Below, piece after piece: positions 24,961 to 34,556 of a stretch of 64,000 bases of DNA (position 1 is the first letter of the stretch; each line of letters begins with the position of its first letter). The notes under the pieces are model-generated. The model did no database searches and was not told the origin of the DNA. It saw only the letters and a list, made by a program, of their open reading frames with translations. Made by a program: the position numbers and the translations under genes. Origin of the DNA: Nocardioides sp. (lineage in GTDB: Bacteria; Actinomycetota; Actinomycetes; Propionibacteriales; Nocardioidaceae); contig PBYI01000008.1 in the NCBI GenBank assembly GCA_002729525.1, positions 62,001 through 126,000 on the forward strand, given 5' to 3'.

Positions 24961-25401
24961 TCAGGGAAGGGGGCAGGAGTCGCCACGCGCCTGCTTGGTG
25001 CAGGTGAGCCACGCGTCGCTGGCCGTCCGGCCGGCGCGCGCCCTCCACGCCCAGGAGCCGTGCGCCGGGGCGTGGACCCGGACCCGGAAGCGGCCCGTGT
25101 CGTCCGGACGCACCGTGCGGTAGCCGCTCCAGTCACAGGTGCGCGTGCGGCGGGTGCAGCTCGTCGCCCGCTGGACGACGACCTTGCCGGAGCGGGGGGT
25201 CACCTTGCCGACCAGGCGGAGGCCGCCGTCGCGCCGCACGATCTTGATCTGGACCGTGCGCTCGACCCGCGGCGAGACCGTCCCCGCCCGGGTCGGCTGC
25301 GAGGCAACCCCGCTCGCCGACGCGGCTGCGGCCGAGGCCGGCGCGACCGGGAGCGCGAGCAGCAGCACGGCCAGGACAGCGGCCAGTACGACGCGAGCCA
25401 C
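24961..25401 (-). CDS. Secreted protein of unknown function
   Basis: 146 aa from the GTG at 25401. Signal peptide of about 24 residues (ARVVLAAVLAVLLLALPVAPASA, cut after an AXA site). The mature part is basic and beta-rich (LRLVGKVTPRSGKVVVQRA, GRFRVRVHAPAHGSWAWRARA), with two Cys pairs (C...C after TSCTRRTRTC, and LTC...DSC) that could form disulfides. The fold looks like a single Ig-like or carboxypeptidase-regulatory-like domain. It follows the polyprenyl synthase stop by 4 bases and may be the last gene of the nuo transcript, though a functional link is not evident. Confidence 0.7.
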   Translation of the reverse strand: MARVVLAAVLAVLLLALPVAPASAAAASASGVASQPTRAGTVSPRVERTVQIKIVRRDGGLRLVGKVTPRSGKVVVQRATSCTRRTRTCDWSGYRTVRPDDTGRFRVRVHAPAHGSWAWRARAGRTASDAWLTCTKQARGDSCPLP

Positions 25402-25405
25402 GGGC

Positions 25406-26425
25406 TCAGGCCGAGCGGACGGCGACGACGTCGGCGAAGGTCTCGAGCGCCTCGCGCACCGGGGACTCGGGCAGCACCGCGAGCAGCTCCTTGGCCTCGG
25501 TGGCCAGCGCCACGACGTACCGACGGGCCTCGTCGATCGCGCCGTGCGCCCGGAGCAGACCGAGCGCCTCGGCGAGCCGCTCGTCGTCGTCGAGGTCGCC
25601 CTCGAGCAGCTCGACCAGGCGCGCGTCGGCGGGGTCGTCGGAGGCCTTGGCGAGCAGCACCGGCAGGGTCGGGACGCCCTCACGGAGATCGGTGCCCGGG
25701 GTCTTGCCGGACACGTCGGACTCCGACATCACGTCGAGGATGTCGTCGGAGATCTGGAAGGCCGTCCCGACGATCTCGCCGTAGCGGGCCAGGGCCTCCT
25801 CGACGTCGCGGGACGCGCCGCCGAAGCGGGCGCCGTACCGCGCCGAGGTGGCGATGAGCGAGCCGGTCTTGCCGGACACCACGTCGAGGTGGTGCTTGAG
25901 CGGGTCGGCGCCCTCGGCGGGCGGGACGGTCTCGAGGATCTGGCCCTCGACGAGCCGCGCGAAGGTCTCGGCCTGGATGCGCACGGCGTCGGGACCCAGG
26001 AGCGAGGTGAGCTCGGAGGACTTCGCGAAGAGGAAGTCGCCGGTCAGGATCGCGACGTGGTTGTCCCACCGCGCGTTGGCGGAGTCGGCGCCGCGGCGCA
26101 GGTCGGCCTCGTCCATCACGTCGTCGTGGTAGAGCGAGCCGACGTGGGTCAGCTCCACCACGCACGCCGCGGTGACGACCGCGTCGGAGTCGGGGTGCTC
26201 CCCCACCTCGGCGGCCAGCAGCACCAGCAGCGGCCGGAACCGCTTGCCGCCGGCCGACAGCAGGTGCTGCGCAGCCTCGGTCACGAACGGCGCCCGGCTG
26301 CGGGCGTGCTCGAAGAGCCGCTCCTCCACGACCGCCATCCGGTCGCGCAGGCGCGCGGCCAGGGCCTCGTCGAGGACCGGCAGAGCCAGGTCCGGCGCCG
26401 GTTCCACGGGGGCGTCGGTGGTCAC
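25406..26425 (-). CDS. Polyprenyl diphosphate synthase (menaquinone side chain)
   Basis: 339 aa, trans-isoprenyl diphosphate synthase. Marks are GGKRFRPLLVLLAAEV, the first Asp-rich motif LYHDDVMDEADLRRG, SGKTGSLIA, and the second Asp-rich motif FQISDDILD. It builds a long all-trans polyprenyl chain, probably for menaquinone (GrcC/HepT type), because its GTG start overlaps the nuoN stop (GTGA) in the complex I operon. Chain length cannot be fixed from sequence. Alternative: a chain for polyprenyl phosphate, less likely because those are cis in bacteria. Confidence 0.9.
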   Translation of the reverse strand: MTTDAPVEPAPDLALPVLDEALAARLRDRMAVVEERLFEHARSRAPFVTEAAQHLLSAGGKRFRPLLVLLAAEVGEHPDSDAVVTAACVVELTHVGSLYHDDVMDEADLRRGADSANARWDNHVAILTGDFLFAKSSELTSLLGPDAVRIQAETFARLVEGQILETVPPAEGADPLKHHLDVVSGKTGSLIATSARYGARFGGASRDVEEALARYGEIVGTAFQISDDILDVMSESDVSGKTPGTDLREGVPTLPVLLAKASDDPADARLVELLEGDLDDDERLAEALGLLRAHGAIDEARRYVVALATEAKELLAVLPESPVREALETFADVVAVRSA

Positions 26426-28011
26426 CGGACGAACGTACCCGCCTCAGCGGCGAGATCGAGCAGCGGGCCGGGGACGAGTCCGAGGACCAGCGTCATCGCC
26501 ACGCACACCGCGATCGTGATCGAGGTGGCGAACGACGGCGTGGTCACGGAGGCGACCTCGGTGCCGGGCTCGGGGTCGGTGACGAACATGACCTTGATGA
26601 GCCCGACGTAGAACGACACCGCGATGATGCTGGAGGCGATCGCGACCAGCACGACCGGCCAGGCGCCCGAGGACATCGCGACCGTGAAGACCGCCCACTT
26701 GCCCACGAAGCCGGACGTCAGCGGGATGCCGGCCATCGAGAGCAGCAGGAAGGCGAACGCTGCCGCCACCAACGGGCTGCGCTTGCCCAGACCCGTCCAC
26801 CGGGAGAACGCCGAGGCCTCGCCCGCGGCGTCGCGCACCAGCGCGACGATCGCGAACGCGCCCACCGTGGCGAAGCCGTAGGTGGCCAGGTAGAAGAGCA
26901 CCGCCTGGAGCGAGGTCACCTGCCCGTCGGCCAGCTCGCCGGCCGACTGGAGACCGAGCACGCCGGTCAGCAGGAAGCCAGTGTGGGCGACCGAGGAGTA
27001 GGCGAGCATACGCTTGACGTCGGTCTGCACGACCGCGAGCACCGAGCCGACGAGCATGGTGAGGATCGCGACGACCCACATCATCGGGCCCCAGTCCCAG
27101 CGGCTCCCGCCGAGGCCGACGTAGAAGAGCCGCAGGATGGCGCCGAACGCCGCGATCTTCGTCGCGGCCGACATGAATGCGGTGACCGCGGTCGGGGCGC
27201 CCTGGTAGACGTCCGGGGTCCAGGCGTGGAACGGGACGGCGCCGACCTTGAAGAGCAGGCCGACCGCGAGCATCGCGGTACCGATGAGCAGCAGGTCGCG
27301 GCCGTCGGTGCGGTTGACGACGGCCTGGTCGATCGCGGCGAGGTCCATGGACCCGGCGAAGCCGTAGAGGAGCGCGACGCCGTACAGGAAGAAGCCGGAG
27401 GAGAAGGCGCCGAGGAGGAAGTACTTCATGGCCGCCTCCTGGCTGAGGAGGCGACGCCGGCGCGCCAGGCCCGACAGCAGGTAGAGCGGCAGCGAGAGCA
27501 CCTCGAGCGCGACGAACATCGTCAGCAGGTCGCCGGAGGCGGCGAAGAGCAGCATGCCGCCGACCGAGAACATCAGCAGCGGGTAGACCTCGGTGTGCAC
27601 CAGGCCCCGGGTCGAGGCCTCGCGCTCCGCGTCGGTGCCGGGCAGCGCGGCCGCCTGTCCGGCGAAGACCGAGACACCCTGGTCGACCTTGTGCTCAGCG
27701 AACAGCGCGACGCCGGCGAGGGTGAAGACCAGGATCAGGCCCCAGATGAAGGTCGCGGGCCCGTCGACGACGATCGAGCCCTCCGCGCCGACCAGGCCGC
27801 GCCCCGAGCCTGCGGCGTCGAGGCCGACCCCGACGGCGACCGTCGCTGCCAGCGCCGCGACGGTGCCGACACCGGCGACGACGACCTGGACGGTGTGCCG
27901 GCGGCTGCGGGGCGCGAACGCCTCCACCGCGACGCCGAGGAGCGCGGCGCCGAAGACGATGAGGAGCGGGGAGAGCTCGGCGTACTCCAGAGTGGGCTTG
28001 AGGTAGTCCAT
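26422..28011 (-). CDS. nuoN: NADH-quinone oxidoreductase subunit N
   Basis: 529 aa, antiporter-like membrane subunit with about 14 helices. The conserved Lys/Glu helices are visible: LLTMFVALEVLSLPLYLLSG (Glu), FKVGAVPFHAWTPDVYQGAP (Lys and the VPFHxWxPD motif), and KRMLAYSSVAHTGFLL. It helps translocate protons. ATG 28011 gives a TGATG overlap with nuoM; GTG 28014 is an alternative (GTGA). Last nuo gene, followed directly by the polyprenyl synthase gene. Confidence 0.97.
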   Translation of the reverse strand: MDYLKPTLEYAELSPLLIVFGAALLGVAVEAFAPRSRRHTVQVVVAGVGTVAALAATVAVGVGLDAAGSGRGLVGAEGSIVVDGPATFIWGLILVFTLAGVALFAEHKVDQGVSVFAGQAAALPGTDAEREASTRGLVHTEVYPLLMFSVGGMLLFAASGDLLTMFVALEVLSLPLYLLSGLARRRRLLSQEAAMKYFLLGAFSSGFFLYGVALLYGFAGSMDLAAIDQAVVNRTDGRDLLLIGTAMLAVGLLFKVGAVPFHAWTPDVYQGAPTAVTAFMSAATKIAAFGAILRLFYVGLGGSRWDWGPMMWVVAILTMLVGSVLAVVQTDVKRMLAYSSVAHTGFLLTGVLGLQSAGELADGQVTSLQAVLFYLATYGFATVGAFAIVALVRDAAGEASAFSRWTGLGKRSPLVAAAFAFLLLSMAGIPLTSGFVGKWAVFTVAMSSGAWPVVLVAIASSIIAVSFYVGLIKVMFVTDPEPGTEVASVTTPSFATSITIAVCVAMTLVLGLVPGPLLDLAAEAGTFVR

Positions 28012-29519
28012 CACTCACCGTCCTCCTCGTGGCCCGCGGTGCCCGGGGGCACGGCGGGGGCGTCGTCGGTGACCCCGACGTGGCTCATCAGGCCCTCGAC
28101 GTACGGGTTGGCCGTGTCGAGGAGCGGCTGCGGGTAGAAGCCGAAGAACACCAGCGCGAGCATCAGCGGCGCGACGGCCATCCACTCGCGGGTCGTGGCG
28201 TCCGGGGTGCCCTCCACCGTGGCGGGGGTCGGGCCGGTCATCATCCGCTGGTAGGCCCACAGCACGTAGATCGCGGCCAGCACGATGCCGGTGACCGCGA
28301 AGGCGCCGACCCACCAGGCGTAGTCGAACGCGCTCAGCAGCACGAGGAACTCCGAGACGAACGGACTCAGGCCCGGCAGGCCGAGCGTCGCCAGTCCGGC
28401 GACGAGCAGCAGCCCGGCGAGCACCGGGGTGGCCTTCTCCAGTCCGCCCATCTGCGAGATCAGCGTGGTGCCGCGGCGGCGGATGAGGTAGCCCGCGACC
28501 AGGAACAGCGCCGCGGTGCCGAGACCGTGGTTGACCATGTAGAGGATCGCGCCGGAGCCGCCCTGGCTGGAGAACACGAAGATGCCGAGGGTGATGAAGC
28601 CGAAGTGGCTCAGCGAGGTCAGACCGATCAGGCGGAGCACGTCGTCCTGGCCGATGGCCACGAACGCGCCGTAGATGATCGAGACGACAGCGATCGTCAC
28701 GACCAGCGGGGTGGCCCACTGGCTGGCCTCGGGGAAGATCCCGAGACAGAAGCGGAGCATGCCGTAGGTGCCGATCTTGTCGAGCACGCACACGAGCAGG
28801 ACGCTCGTGGCCGGCGTGGCCCGCTCGGTGGTGTCGGCGAGCCAGGTGTGGACCGGGAACAGCGGCGCCTTGATCGCGAAGGCGATGAAGAAGCCGGCGA
28901 ACAGCCAGCGGCCGGCGGCGGTGCCGATGTCGAGCTGCATCAGATCGCTCAGCAGGTACGACGGCGGGCCCTGCTGGGCGGAGACGACGTACAGGCCGAT
29001 GACCGAGGCCAGCAGCACCAGACCGCCGGCGAGCTGGAACAGCAGGAACTTCACCGCGGCCGACGAACGACCTTCGCGGCCGAAGCCCGCCACCAGGAAG
29101 TAGGCCGGGATCAGCGTCGCCTCGAAGACGACGTAGAAGAGGAAGACGTCGGTGGCCAGGAAGACCGCGAGGGAGAGCGCCTCGAGCGCGAGGGTCCAGG
29201 CGTAGAACGCCTTGGGGTCCTCGTCACCGTCGTGCCAGCCGGCGAGCAGCACGACCGGCACCAGCAGCACGGTGAGCAGCACCAGCAGCAGGCTGAGGCC
29301 GTCGACGCCGAGGGCGTAGTGGACGCCGAACGCGGAGATCCAGTCGACGGTCTCGGTGAGCTGCATCCCCTCACCGGTGTCGAACATCAGCAGCACGGCG
29401 ACGCCGAGGGCGAAGGCGCCCACAGACACACCGATGGCCAGCACACGGCTGACCGCGGCGGGCGCGACGGCGACCGCGACCGCTCCGAGGAGCGGGACGA
29501 GGACCAGTGCGGTCAGCAT
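28011..29519 (-). CDS. nuoM: NADH-quinone oxidoreductase subunit M
   Basis: 502 aa. About 14 helices with the conserved proton-pump residues: VFLFYVVFEATLIPAYFL (Glu), FAIKAPLFPVHTWLADTTERAT (Lys and PVHTWLxD), and GLTSLSHFGFITLG. The ATG at 29519 overlaps the nuoL stop (TGATG). The C-terminus has a short acidic tail (APAVPPGTAGHEEDGE). Confidence 0.97.
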   Translation of the reverse strand: MLTALVLVPLLGAVAVAVAPAAVSRVLAIGVSVGAFALGVAVLLMFDTGEGMQLTETVDWISAFGVHYALGVDGLSLLLVLLTVLLVPVVLLAGWHDGDEDPKAFYAWTLALEALSLAVFLATDVFLFYVVFEATLIPAYFLVAGFGREGRSSAAVKFLLFQLAGGLVLLASVIGLYVVSAQQGPPSYLLSDLMQLDIGTAAGRWLFAGFFIAFAIKAPLFPVHTWLADTTERATPATSVLLVCVLDKIGTYGMLRFCLGIFPEASQWATPLVVTIAVVSIIYGAFVAIGQDDVLRLIGLTSLSHFGFITLGIFVFSSQGGSGAILYMVNHGLGTAALFLVAGYLIRRRGTTLISQMGGLEKATPVLAGLLLVAGLATLGLPGLSPFVSEFLVLLSAFDYAWWVGAFAVTGIVLAAIYVLWAYQRMMTGPTPATVEGTPDATTREWMAVAPLMLALVFFGFYPQPLLDTANPYVEGLMSHVGVTDDAPAVPPGTAGHEEDGE

Positions 29520-31444
29520 CAGAGATTCACCGCCAGCATCGCGAGGACGACGATGATCACGCCGCCGAGGAGGGACAGGGCGTAGGAGCGCACGTAGCCG
29601 GTCTGCGCCCGGCGCAGCCAGCCGCCGAGACCGCGGACCACCGCGGCGCCGCCCATCACGGCGCCGTCGGCGCCGTGGCGGTCGATCCCGAGCGAGGTGC
29701 GCACGAGTCCGCGGCCCGGCCCGACCACGAGGACCTCGTTGATCTCGTTGCCGTAGAGCTCGTTGCGCGCGGCGCGGGTCGCGAACGACCCGGTCGGCGC
29801 CTCGGCGGGCACCTCGCGTCGCTGGTACATCGCGAACGCGATCGCCACGCCGACCGCGACGGTGAGGGTCGTCAGCGCGGTGACGGCGAGCACCGGGATG
29901 GGCGGCTCGTGGTGTGCCTCCTCCCCGACGACCGGAGACAGCCACTCGACGATCCAGTCGCCGATCAGCAGGACGCCGCCGAGCACCGAGAGCGCCGCGA
30001 GAGCGATCAGCGGGAAGGTCATCACCTTCGGGGACTCGTGCGGGTGCACGCCCTCCTGCCAGCGCTTGTTGCTGAAGAAGGTCATGAGGAACAGCCGGGT
30101 CATGTAGAAGCCCGTGACGCCGGCGGCCGCCATCGCGGCCAGGCCGACGAGCCAGCTGTCGGCCAGCGCAGCCTCGACGATCTTGTCCTTCGACCAGAAG
30201 CCGGAGAAGCCCGGGAACCCGATGATCGCGAGGAAGCCCATCGCGAACGTCGCGAAGGTGATCGGCATGGCGGCGCGCAGCGCCCCGTAGTGCCGCATGT
30301 CGACGTCGTCGTCCATGCCGTGCATCACCGAGCCGGCGCCGAGGAACATGTTGGCCTTGAAGAAGCCGTGGGTGATGAGGTGGAAGATCGCGAAGGCATA
30401 GCCGGCGACGCCGAGGCCTGCGGCGAGCATCATGTAGCCGATCTGGCTCATCGTGGAGCCGGCGAGCGCCTTCTTGATGTCGTCCTTCGCGCACCCGATG
30501 ACCGCACCCCAGAAGATGCTGATCACGGCGACGACGACCACGGCGGTCTGCGCCGACGGTGCGTACTCGAAGACGAAGTTGGACCGGGTGATCAGGTAGA
30601 CGCCGGCCGTCACCATGGTCGCGGCGTGGATGAGTGCCGACACCGGGGTCGGGCCCTCCATCGCGTCCAGCAGCCACGCCTGGAGCGGGAACTGCGCCGA
30701 CTTTCCGGCCGCGCCGACGAGCAGGAGCAGCCCGAGAACGGTCATCGTGGTCTCGGTCGCCGCGCCCGCACCGGCGGAGATCACGGTGAAACTGGTCGAG
30801 CCGAAGGTGACGAAGGCCAGGAAGATCGCCGTGGCCATGCCCATGTCACCGACACGGTTGATGACGAAGGCCTTCTTGGCCGCCGCAGCCGCGGACGGCT
30901 TGTGCTGCCAGAAGCCGATGAGGAGGTACGACGCGAGGCCCACGCCCTCCCAGCCGAGGAACAGGCCGAGGCAGTTCTCCGACAGGACCAGCATCAGCAT
31001 GGCCGCGACGAACAGGTTGAGGTAGGCGAAGAACCTGCGCCGGCGAGGGTCGTGCTCCATGTAGCCGATCGAGTAGACGTGGATCAGCGAGCCCACGCCG
31101 GTGATCAGCAGGAGGAACAGCACCGACAGCGGGTCGAGCAACAGGTCCATGCCGATGTCGAGACCGCCGACCTGGATCCAGTCGTAGAGGTGCTGGACGA
31201 CCTGGCGGTCGTCCTCCTCACGACCGAGCAGGGTGAGGAACATCAGGAGGGACAGCACGAACGACCCGACGGCCGTGGCCGTGCCGAGCAGGTGTCCCCA
31301 CCTGTCGGTGGCCCTCCCGCCGAGCAGCAGCACCGCCGCGCCCGCGAGCGGGAGGGCGATCACCAGCCACAGCAGCGAGAGGACGCCGTCGGCGCTCCCC
31401 GGTGCGAGCACGGGGACGAGCTCCCCGGCTTCCATCACAGTCAT
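29519..31444 (-). CDS. nuoL: NADH-quinone oxidoreductase subunit L
   Basis: 641 aa, the largest antiporter-like subunit. Marks are GWEGVGLASYLLIGFW, KAFVINRVGDMGMATAIF, SAQFPLQAWLLDAMEGPTPVSALIHAATMVTAGVYL, and the C-terminal part that forms the long lateral helix and final transmembrane helix. It translocates protons at the far end of the membrane arm. ATG 31444 is preceded by AAAGG. It is separated from nuoK by 10 bases, one of the few non-overlapping junctions. Confidence 0.97.
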   Translation of the reverse strand: MTVMEAGELVPVLAPGSADGVLSLLWLVIALPLAGAAVLLLGGRATDRWGHLLGTATAVGSFVLSLLMFLTLLGREEDDRQVVQHLYDWIQVGGLDIGMDLLLDPLSVLFLLLITGVGSLIHVYSIGYMEHDPRRRRFFAYLNLFVAAMLMLVLSENCLGLFLGWEGVGLASYLLIGFWQHKPSAAAAAKKAFVINRVGDMGMATAIFLAFVTFGSTSFTVISAGAGAATETTMTVLGLLLLVGAAGKSAQFPLQAWLLDAMEGPTPVSALIHAATMVTAGVYLITRSNFVFEYAPSAQTAVVVVAVISIFWGAVIGCAKDDIKKALAGSTMSQIGYMMLAAGLGVAGYAFAIFHLITHGFFKANMFLGAGSVMHGMDDDVDMRHYGALRAAMPITFATFAMGFLAIIGFPGFSGFWSKDKIVEAALADSWLVGLAAMAAAGVTGFYMTRLFLMTFFSNKRWQEGVHPHESPKVMTFPLIALAALSVLGGVLLIGDWIVEWLSPVVGEEAHHEPPIPVLAVTALTTLTVAVGVAIAFAMYQRREVPAEAPTGSFATRAARNELYGNEINEVLVVGPGRGLVRTSLGIDRHGADGAVMGGAAVVRGLGGWLRRAQTGYVRSYALSLLGGVIIVVLAMLAVNL

Positions 31445-31454
31445 CGAGAACCTT

Positions 31455-31757
31455 TCAGAACTTCAGCAGGCTCGCGTCGTCGACCGAGGCCGACCGCCGG
31501 GTGCGGAAGATGGTCATGATGATCGCCAGCCCGACGACCACCTCGGCGGCGGCGACGACCATGACGAAGAAGGCCGCGACCTGCCCGTCGAGGTTGCCGT
31601 GCTGCTTGGCGAAGGCGACCAGTGCGAGGTTGCAGGCGTTGAGCATCAGCTCGACGCACATGAACACCACGATCGCGTTGCGCCGGGTCAGCACCCCGAC
31701 CGCACCGATGGTGAACAGGATCGAGGAGAGCACGATGTACGGGGTCACGTCGTCCAT
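31455..31757 (-). CDS. nuoK: NADH-quinone oxidoreductase subunit K
   Basis: 100 aa, three helices with the two membrane glutamates of the family ([18 protein letters not shown] and [12 protein letters not shown]). Part of the proton path beside NuoJ and NuoN. ATG 31757 overlaps the nuoJ stop. Confidence 0.97.
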   Translation of the reverse strand: MDDVTPYIVLSSILFTIGAVGVLTRRNAIVVFMCVELMLNACNLALVAFAKQHGNLDGQVAAFFVMVVAAAEVVVGLAIIMTIFRTRRSASVDDASLLKF

Positions 31758-32632
31758 CAGGCGTCACCGTCCTTGCTCTGCGGGGTGTCGGCCTCGGGCG
31801 CACTGCCCGAGCCCTGCCGGTCCTCCGTGGTGAGGCCGCCGGTGCCGCCCTCGCGCCCCGACGTCTCCGGGAGCCTGTCGGGCTCCACGCCGAGCTGGCG
31901 CTTGAGGTCCTCGATGTCCTCGGCGAGCGCCGGGGCGGAGCGCACGGTGCCGCGGGCGGCGAGCACCCGGGACACCGAGGACTCCGCGGCGGTGCCGTCG
32001 GGCAGGAGTGCCGGGGTGTCGACCGCGTTGTGGCGGGCGTAGACGCCCGGCGCCGGCAGCGGACCGAGGTGCGCACCCTTCTCGGCGTAGTCGCGCACCC
32101 GTTGGGCGGCGAGGTCGGCCTGGGTCTGCTTGGGCGTCAGCCGCTCGCGGTGCGCGAGGACCATCGCCCCCATCGCAGCCGTGATCAGCAGGGCCGCGGT
32201 GACCTCGAAGACGAGGACGTAGCGGGAGAAAAGGAGGGTGGCGAGACCCTCGATGTTGCCGCCCTCGTTGGCCTGCGTCAGACCGACCACGGTGCCCGTG
32301 ACGGCCTGTCCGAGCACGATCACGAGCAGCAGGCCGAGCAGCAGCCCGGCCGCGATCGCCATCACGCGCTGGCCCCGGATCGTCTCCACCACTGAGTCGG
32401 AGGCGTCGACGCCGACGAGCATCACGACGAACAGGAACAGCATCAGGATCGCGCCGGTGTAGACGATGATCTGGGTGACGAAGAGGAACGGTGCCTCGAG
32501 CGTCGCGTACAGCACCGCGAGACTGATCATCACCACCGCGAGCAGCAGGGCGGCGTGGACGGCCTTGCGCACCACGAGGATGCCGAGCGCCGCGAGGACC
32601 ATGACCGGTCCGAGGATCCAGAAGGCGATCAT
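31757..32632 (-). CDS. nuoJ: NADH-quinone oxidoreductase subunit J
   Basis: 291 aa: five helices in the first ~165 residues (family marks [27 protein letters not shown], a helix with a pi-bulge Tyr), then a hydrophilic tail of about 120 residues ([19 protein letters not shown] ... [12 protein letters not shown]) rich in charged residues and Pro. Such long NuoJ tails occur in actinobacteria; their role is unknown. ATG 32632 overlaps the nuoI stop (ATGA). Confidence 0.96.
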   Translation of the reverse strand: MIAFWILGPVMVLAALGILVVRKAVHAALLLAVVMISLAVLYATLEAPFLFVTQIIVYTGAILMLFLFVVMLVGVDASDSVVETIRGQRVMAIAAGLLLGLLLVIVLGQAVTGTVVGLTQANEGGNIEGLATLLFSRYVLVFEVTAALLITAAMGAMVLAHRERLTPKQTQADLAAQRVRDYAEKGAHLGPLPAPGVYARHNAVDTPALLPDGTAAESSVSRVLAARGTVRSAPALAEDIEDLKRQLGVEPDRLPETSGREGGTGGLTTEDRQGSGSAPEADTPQSKDGDA

Positions 32633-33270
32633 CGGTCGTGACCCTCCTCGGCCGTGGCCGCCGCGGGCGCGGCGGACGGGGCCGGAGCGGCGTAGGAGTT
32701 GCGGTAGTAGTCGCCCTCGTCCTCACCGAGACGCATCGGGTGGGGTGGCTGCTCCATGCCGGGGAGCAGCGGTGCGAGGAGGTCGGACTTCTCGTAGATC
32801 AGGTCGGCGCGGTTGTCGTCGGCCAGCTCGTACTCGTTGGTCATCGTGAGCGCGCGCGTCGGGCACGCCTCGATGCACAGGCCGCACAGGATGCAGCGCA
32901 GGTAGTTGATCTGGTAGACGCGGCCGTACCGCTCCCCCGGGCTGAACCGCTGGCTGTTGCCGTCGGCGTCGGGGGTGTCGTCGTTGGAGGCGCCCTCGAC
33001 GTAGATCGCGTCGGCCGGGCAGGCCCACGCGCACAGCTCGCACCCGACGCACTTCTCCAGACCGTCCGGCCAGCGGTTGAGCTGGTGGCGGCCGTGGAAG
33101 CGCGGCGCGGTGGGCTGCTTGTCGAAGGGGTACTGCTCGGTGACGACCTTGCGGAACATCGTCCGGAACGTCACGCCGAACCCGGCGACCGGGTCGACGA
33201 ACTGCTCCTTGAAGGTCTTCGGACCGTCCTGGCTCTCCGGCTTCGGTGCTCGGATGCTGTCGTCGGCCAT
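32629..33270 (-). CDS. nuoI: NADH-quinone oxidoreductase subunit I (2x[4Fe-4S])
   Basis: 213 aa. Two ferredoxin motifs, [12 protein letters not shown] and [12 protein letters not shown], bind clusters N6a and N6b, which pass electrons toward N2. The N-terminus has the amphipathic helix ([16 protein letters not shown]) that docks on the membrane arm. There is a short Ala/Pro-rich tail. The ATG overlaps the nuoH stop. Confidence 0.97.
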   Translation of the reverse strand: MADDSIRAPKPESQDGPKTFKEQFVDPVAGFGVTFRTMFRKVVTEQYPFDKQPTAPRFHGRHQLNRWPDGLEKCVGCELCAWACPADAIYVEGASNDDTPDADGNSQRFSPGERYGRVYQINYLRCILCGLCIEACPTRALTMTNEYELADDNRADLIYEKSDLLAPLLPGMEQPPHPMRLGEDEGDYYRNSYAAPAPSAAPAAATAEEGHDR

Positions 33271-34556
33271 CAGCTCTCCTCCCCGGTGAGGGTCGAGGTG
33301 CGGAACGTGAGCGGGGCGGCGGCACCGCGCACCGGACCGCCCGCGGGCATGGGCGGCACGGGGAAGCCCCCGGCGGTGACCGGCTCGGCCGGCTCGGGCT
33401 CTGCCTCGTCGGCACCCCGCTTCTCCTCGTTGCCCCCGAGGAAAAACAGCGCGACGAAGACCACGGCGAGGACGCCGGCGACGATCGGAAGGCTGCCTCC
33501 GTCGAGCCAGCCCTCGAGGCGCGCGACGCGCAGCGTGGCGACGGCGACGATCCAGCCCAGGGCGACCGGGATCAGCACCTTCCAGCCGAAGTTCATGAAC
33601 TGGTCGTAGCGCAGTCGGGGCAGCGTGCCGCGCAGCCAGATGAACAGGAAGACGAAGAACAGGACCTTGCCGAAGAACCAGATGACCGGCACGTAGCCCT
33701 CGTTGGCTCCCTCCCAGATCTCGTCGATCCAGAAGGGGGCGTGCCAGCCGCCGAGGAACAGGGTCGTGGCCAGCGCGGAGACGGTCGCCATGTTGATGTA
33801 CTCGCCGAGGAAGAACAGGGCGAACTTGATCGAGGAGTACTCAGTGTGGAAGCCGCCGACCAGCTCTCCCTCGGCCTCGGGGAGGTCGAACGGAGCGCGG
33901 TTGGTCTCGCCCACCATTGAGATCACGTAGATCACGAACGAGGGCGCGAGGATCAGCCCGAACCACAGGTCGTCCTGGGCCGCGACGATCTCGCTGGTCG
34001 ACAGCGAGCCGGCGTACAGGAACACCGCGATCAGCGCGAGACCCATCGCGACCTCGTAGGAGATCATCTGGGCACTCGAGCGCAGACCACCGAGCAGCGA
34101 GTAGGTCGATCCCGACGACCAGCCGCCGAGCACGATGCCGTAGATGCCGATCGACGCGATCGCCATCACGAACAGCACCGCGACCGGCATGTCGGTGAGC
34201 TGCAGCGGGGTGCGCTCACCGAAGAGCGACACCTCGGGACCGAACGGGATGACGCTGAAGGTCACGAACGCCGGGACCACCACGAGGATCGGCGCGAGCA
34301 CGAAGACGACCTTGTCGGCCGCCTTGGGGATGATGTCCTCCTTCAGCATCAGCTTCACGCCGTCGGCCAGCGACTGCAGCAGGCCGAACGGGCCGTGCAC
34401 GTTGGGGCCGATGCGGTGCTGCATGCGTGCCACGACCCGGCGCTCCCACCAGATGTTGAACAGGGTGAGGAGCACCAGGACCAGGAAGATCAGTCCGGCC
34501 TTGATGAGGACGATCCACCACGGGTCGTTGCCGAAGGCGTCGAGTCCGGGACCCAT
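33270..34556 (-). CDS. nuoH: NADH-quinone oxidoreductase subunit H
   Basis: 428 aa, eight helices forming much of the quinone chamber. Marks are [51 protein letters not shown] and [15 protein letters not shown]. The last ~70 residues are a cytoplasmic Glu/Pro-rich extension ([17 protein letters not shown]), longer than in enterobacteria. ATG 34556 overlaps the nuoG stop (TGATG); an earlier frame start at 34646 lies inside nuoG and is rejected. Confidence 0.97.
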   Translation of the reverse strand: MGPGLDAFGNDPWWIVLIKAGLIFLVLVLLTLFNIWWERRVVARMQHRIGPNVHGPFGLLQSLADGVKLMLKEDIIPKAADKVVFVLAPILVVVPAFVTFSVIPFGPEVSLFGERTPLQLTDMPVAVLFVMAIASIGIYGIVLGGWSSGSTYSLLGGLRSSAQMISYEVAMGLALIAVFLYAGSLSTSEIVAAQDDLWFGLILAPSFVIYVISMVGETNRAPFDLPEAEGELVGGFHTEYSSIKFALFFLGEYINMATVSALATTLFLGGWHAPFWIDEIWEGANEGYVPVIWFFGKVLFFVFLFIWLRGTLPRLRYDQFMNFGWKVLIPVALGWIVAVATLRVARLEGWLDGGSLPIVAGVLAVVFVALFFLGGNEEKRGADEAEPEPAEPVTAGGFPVPPMPAGGPVRGAAAPLTFRTSTLTGEES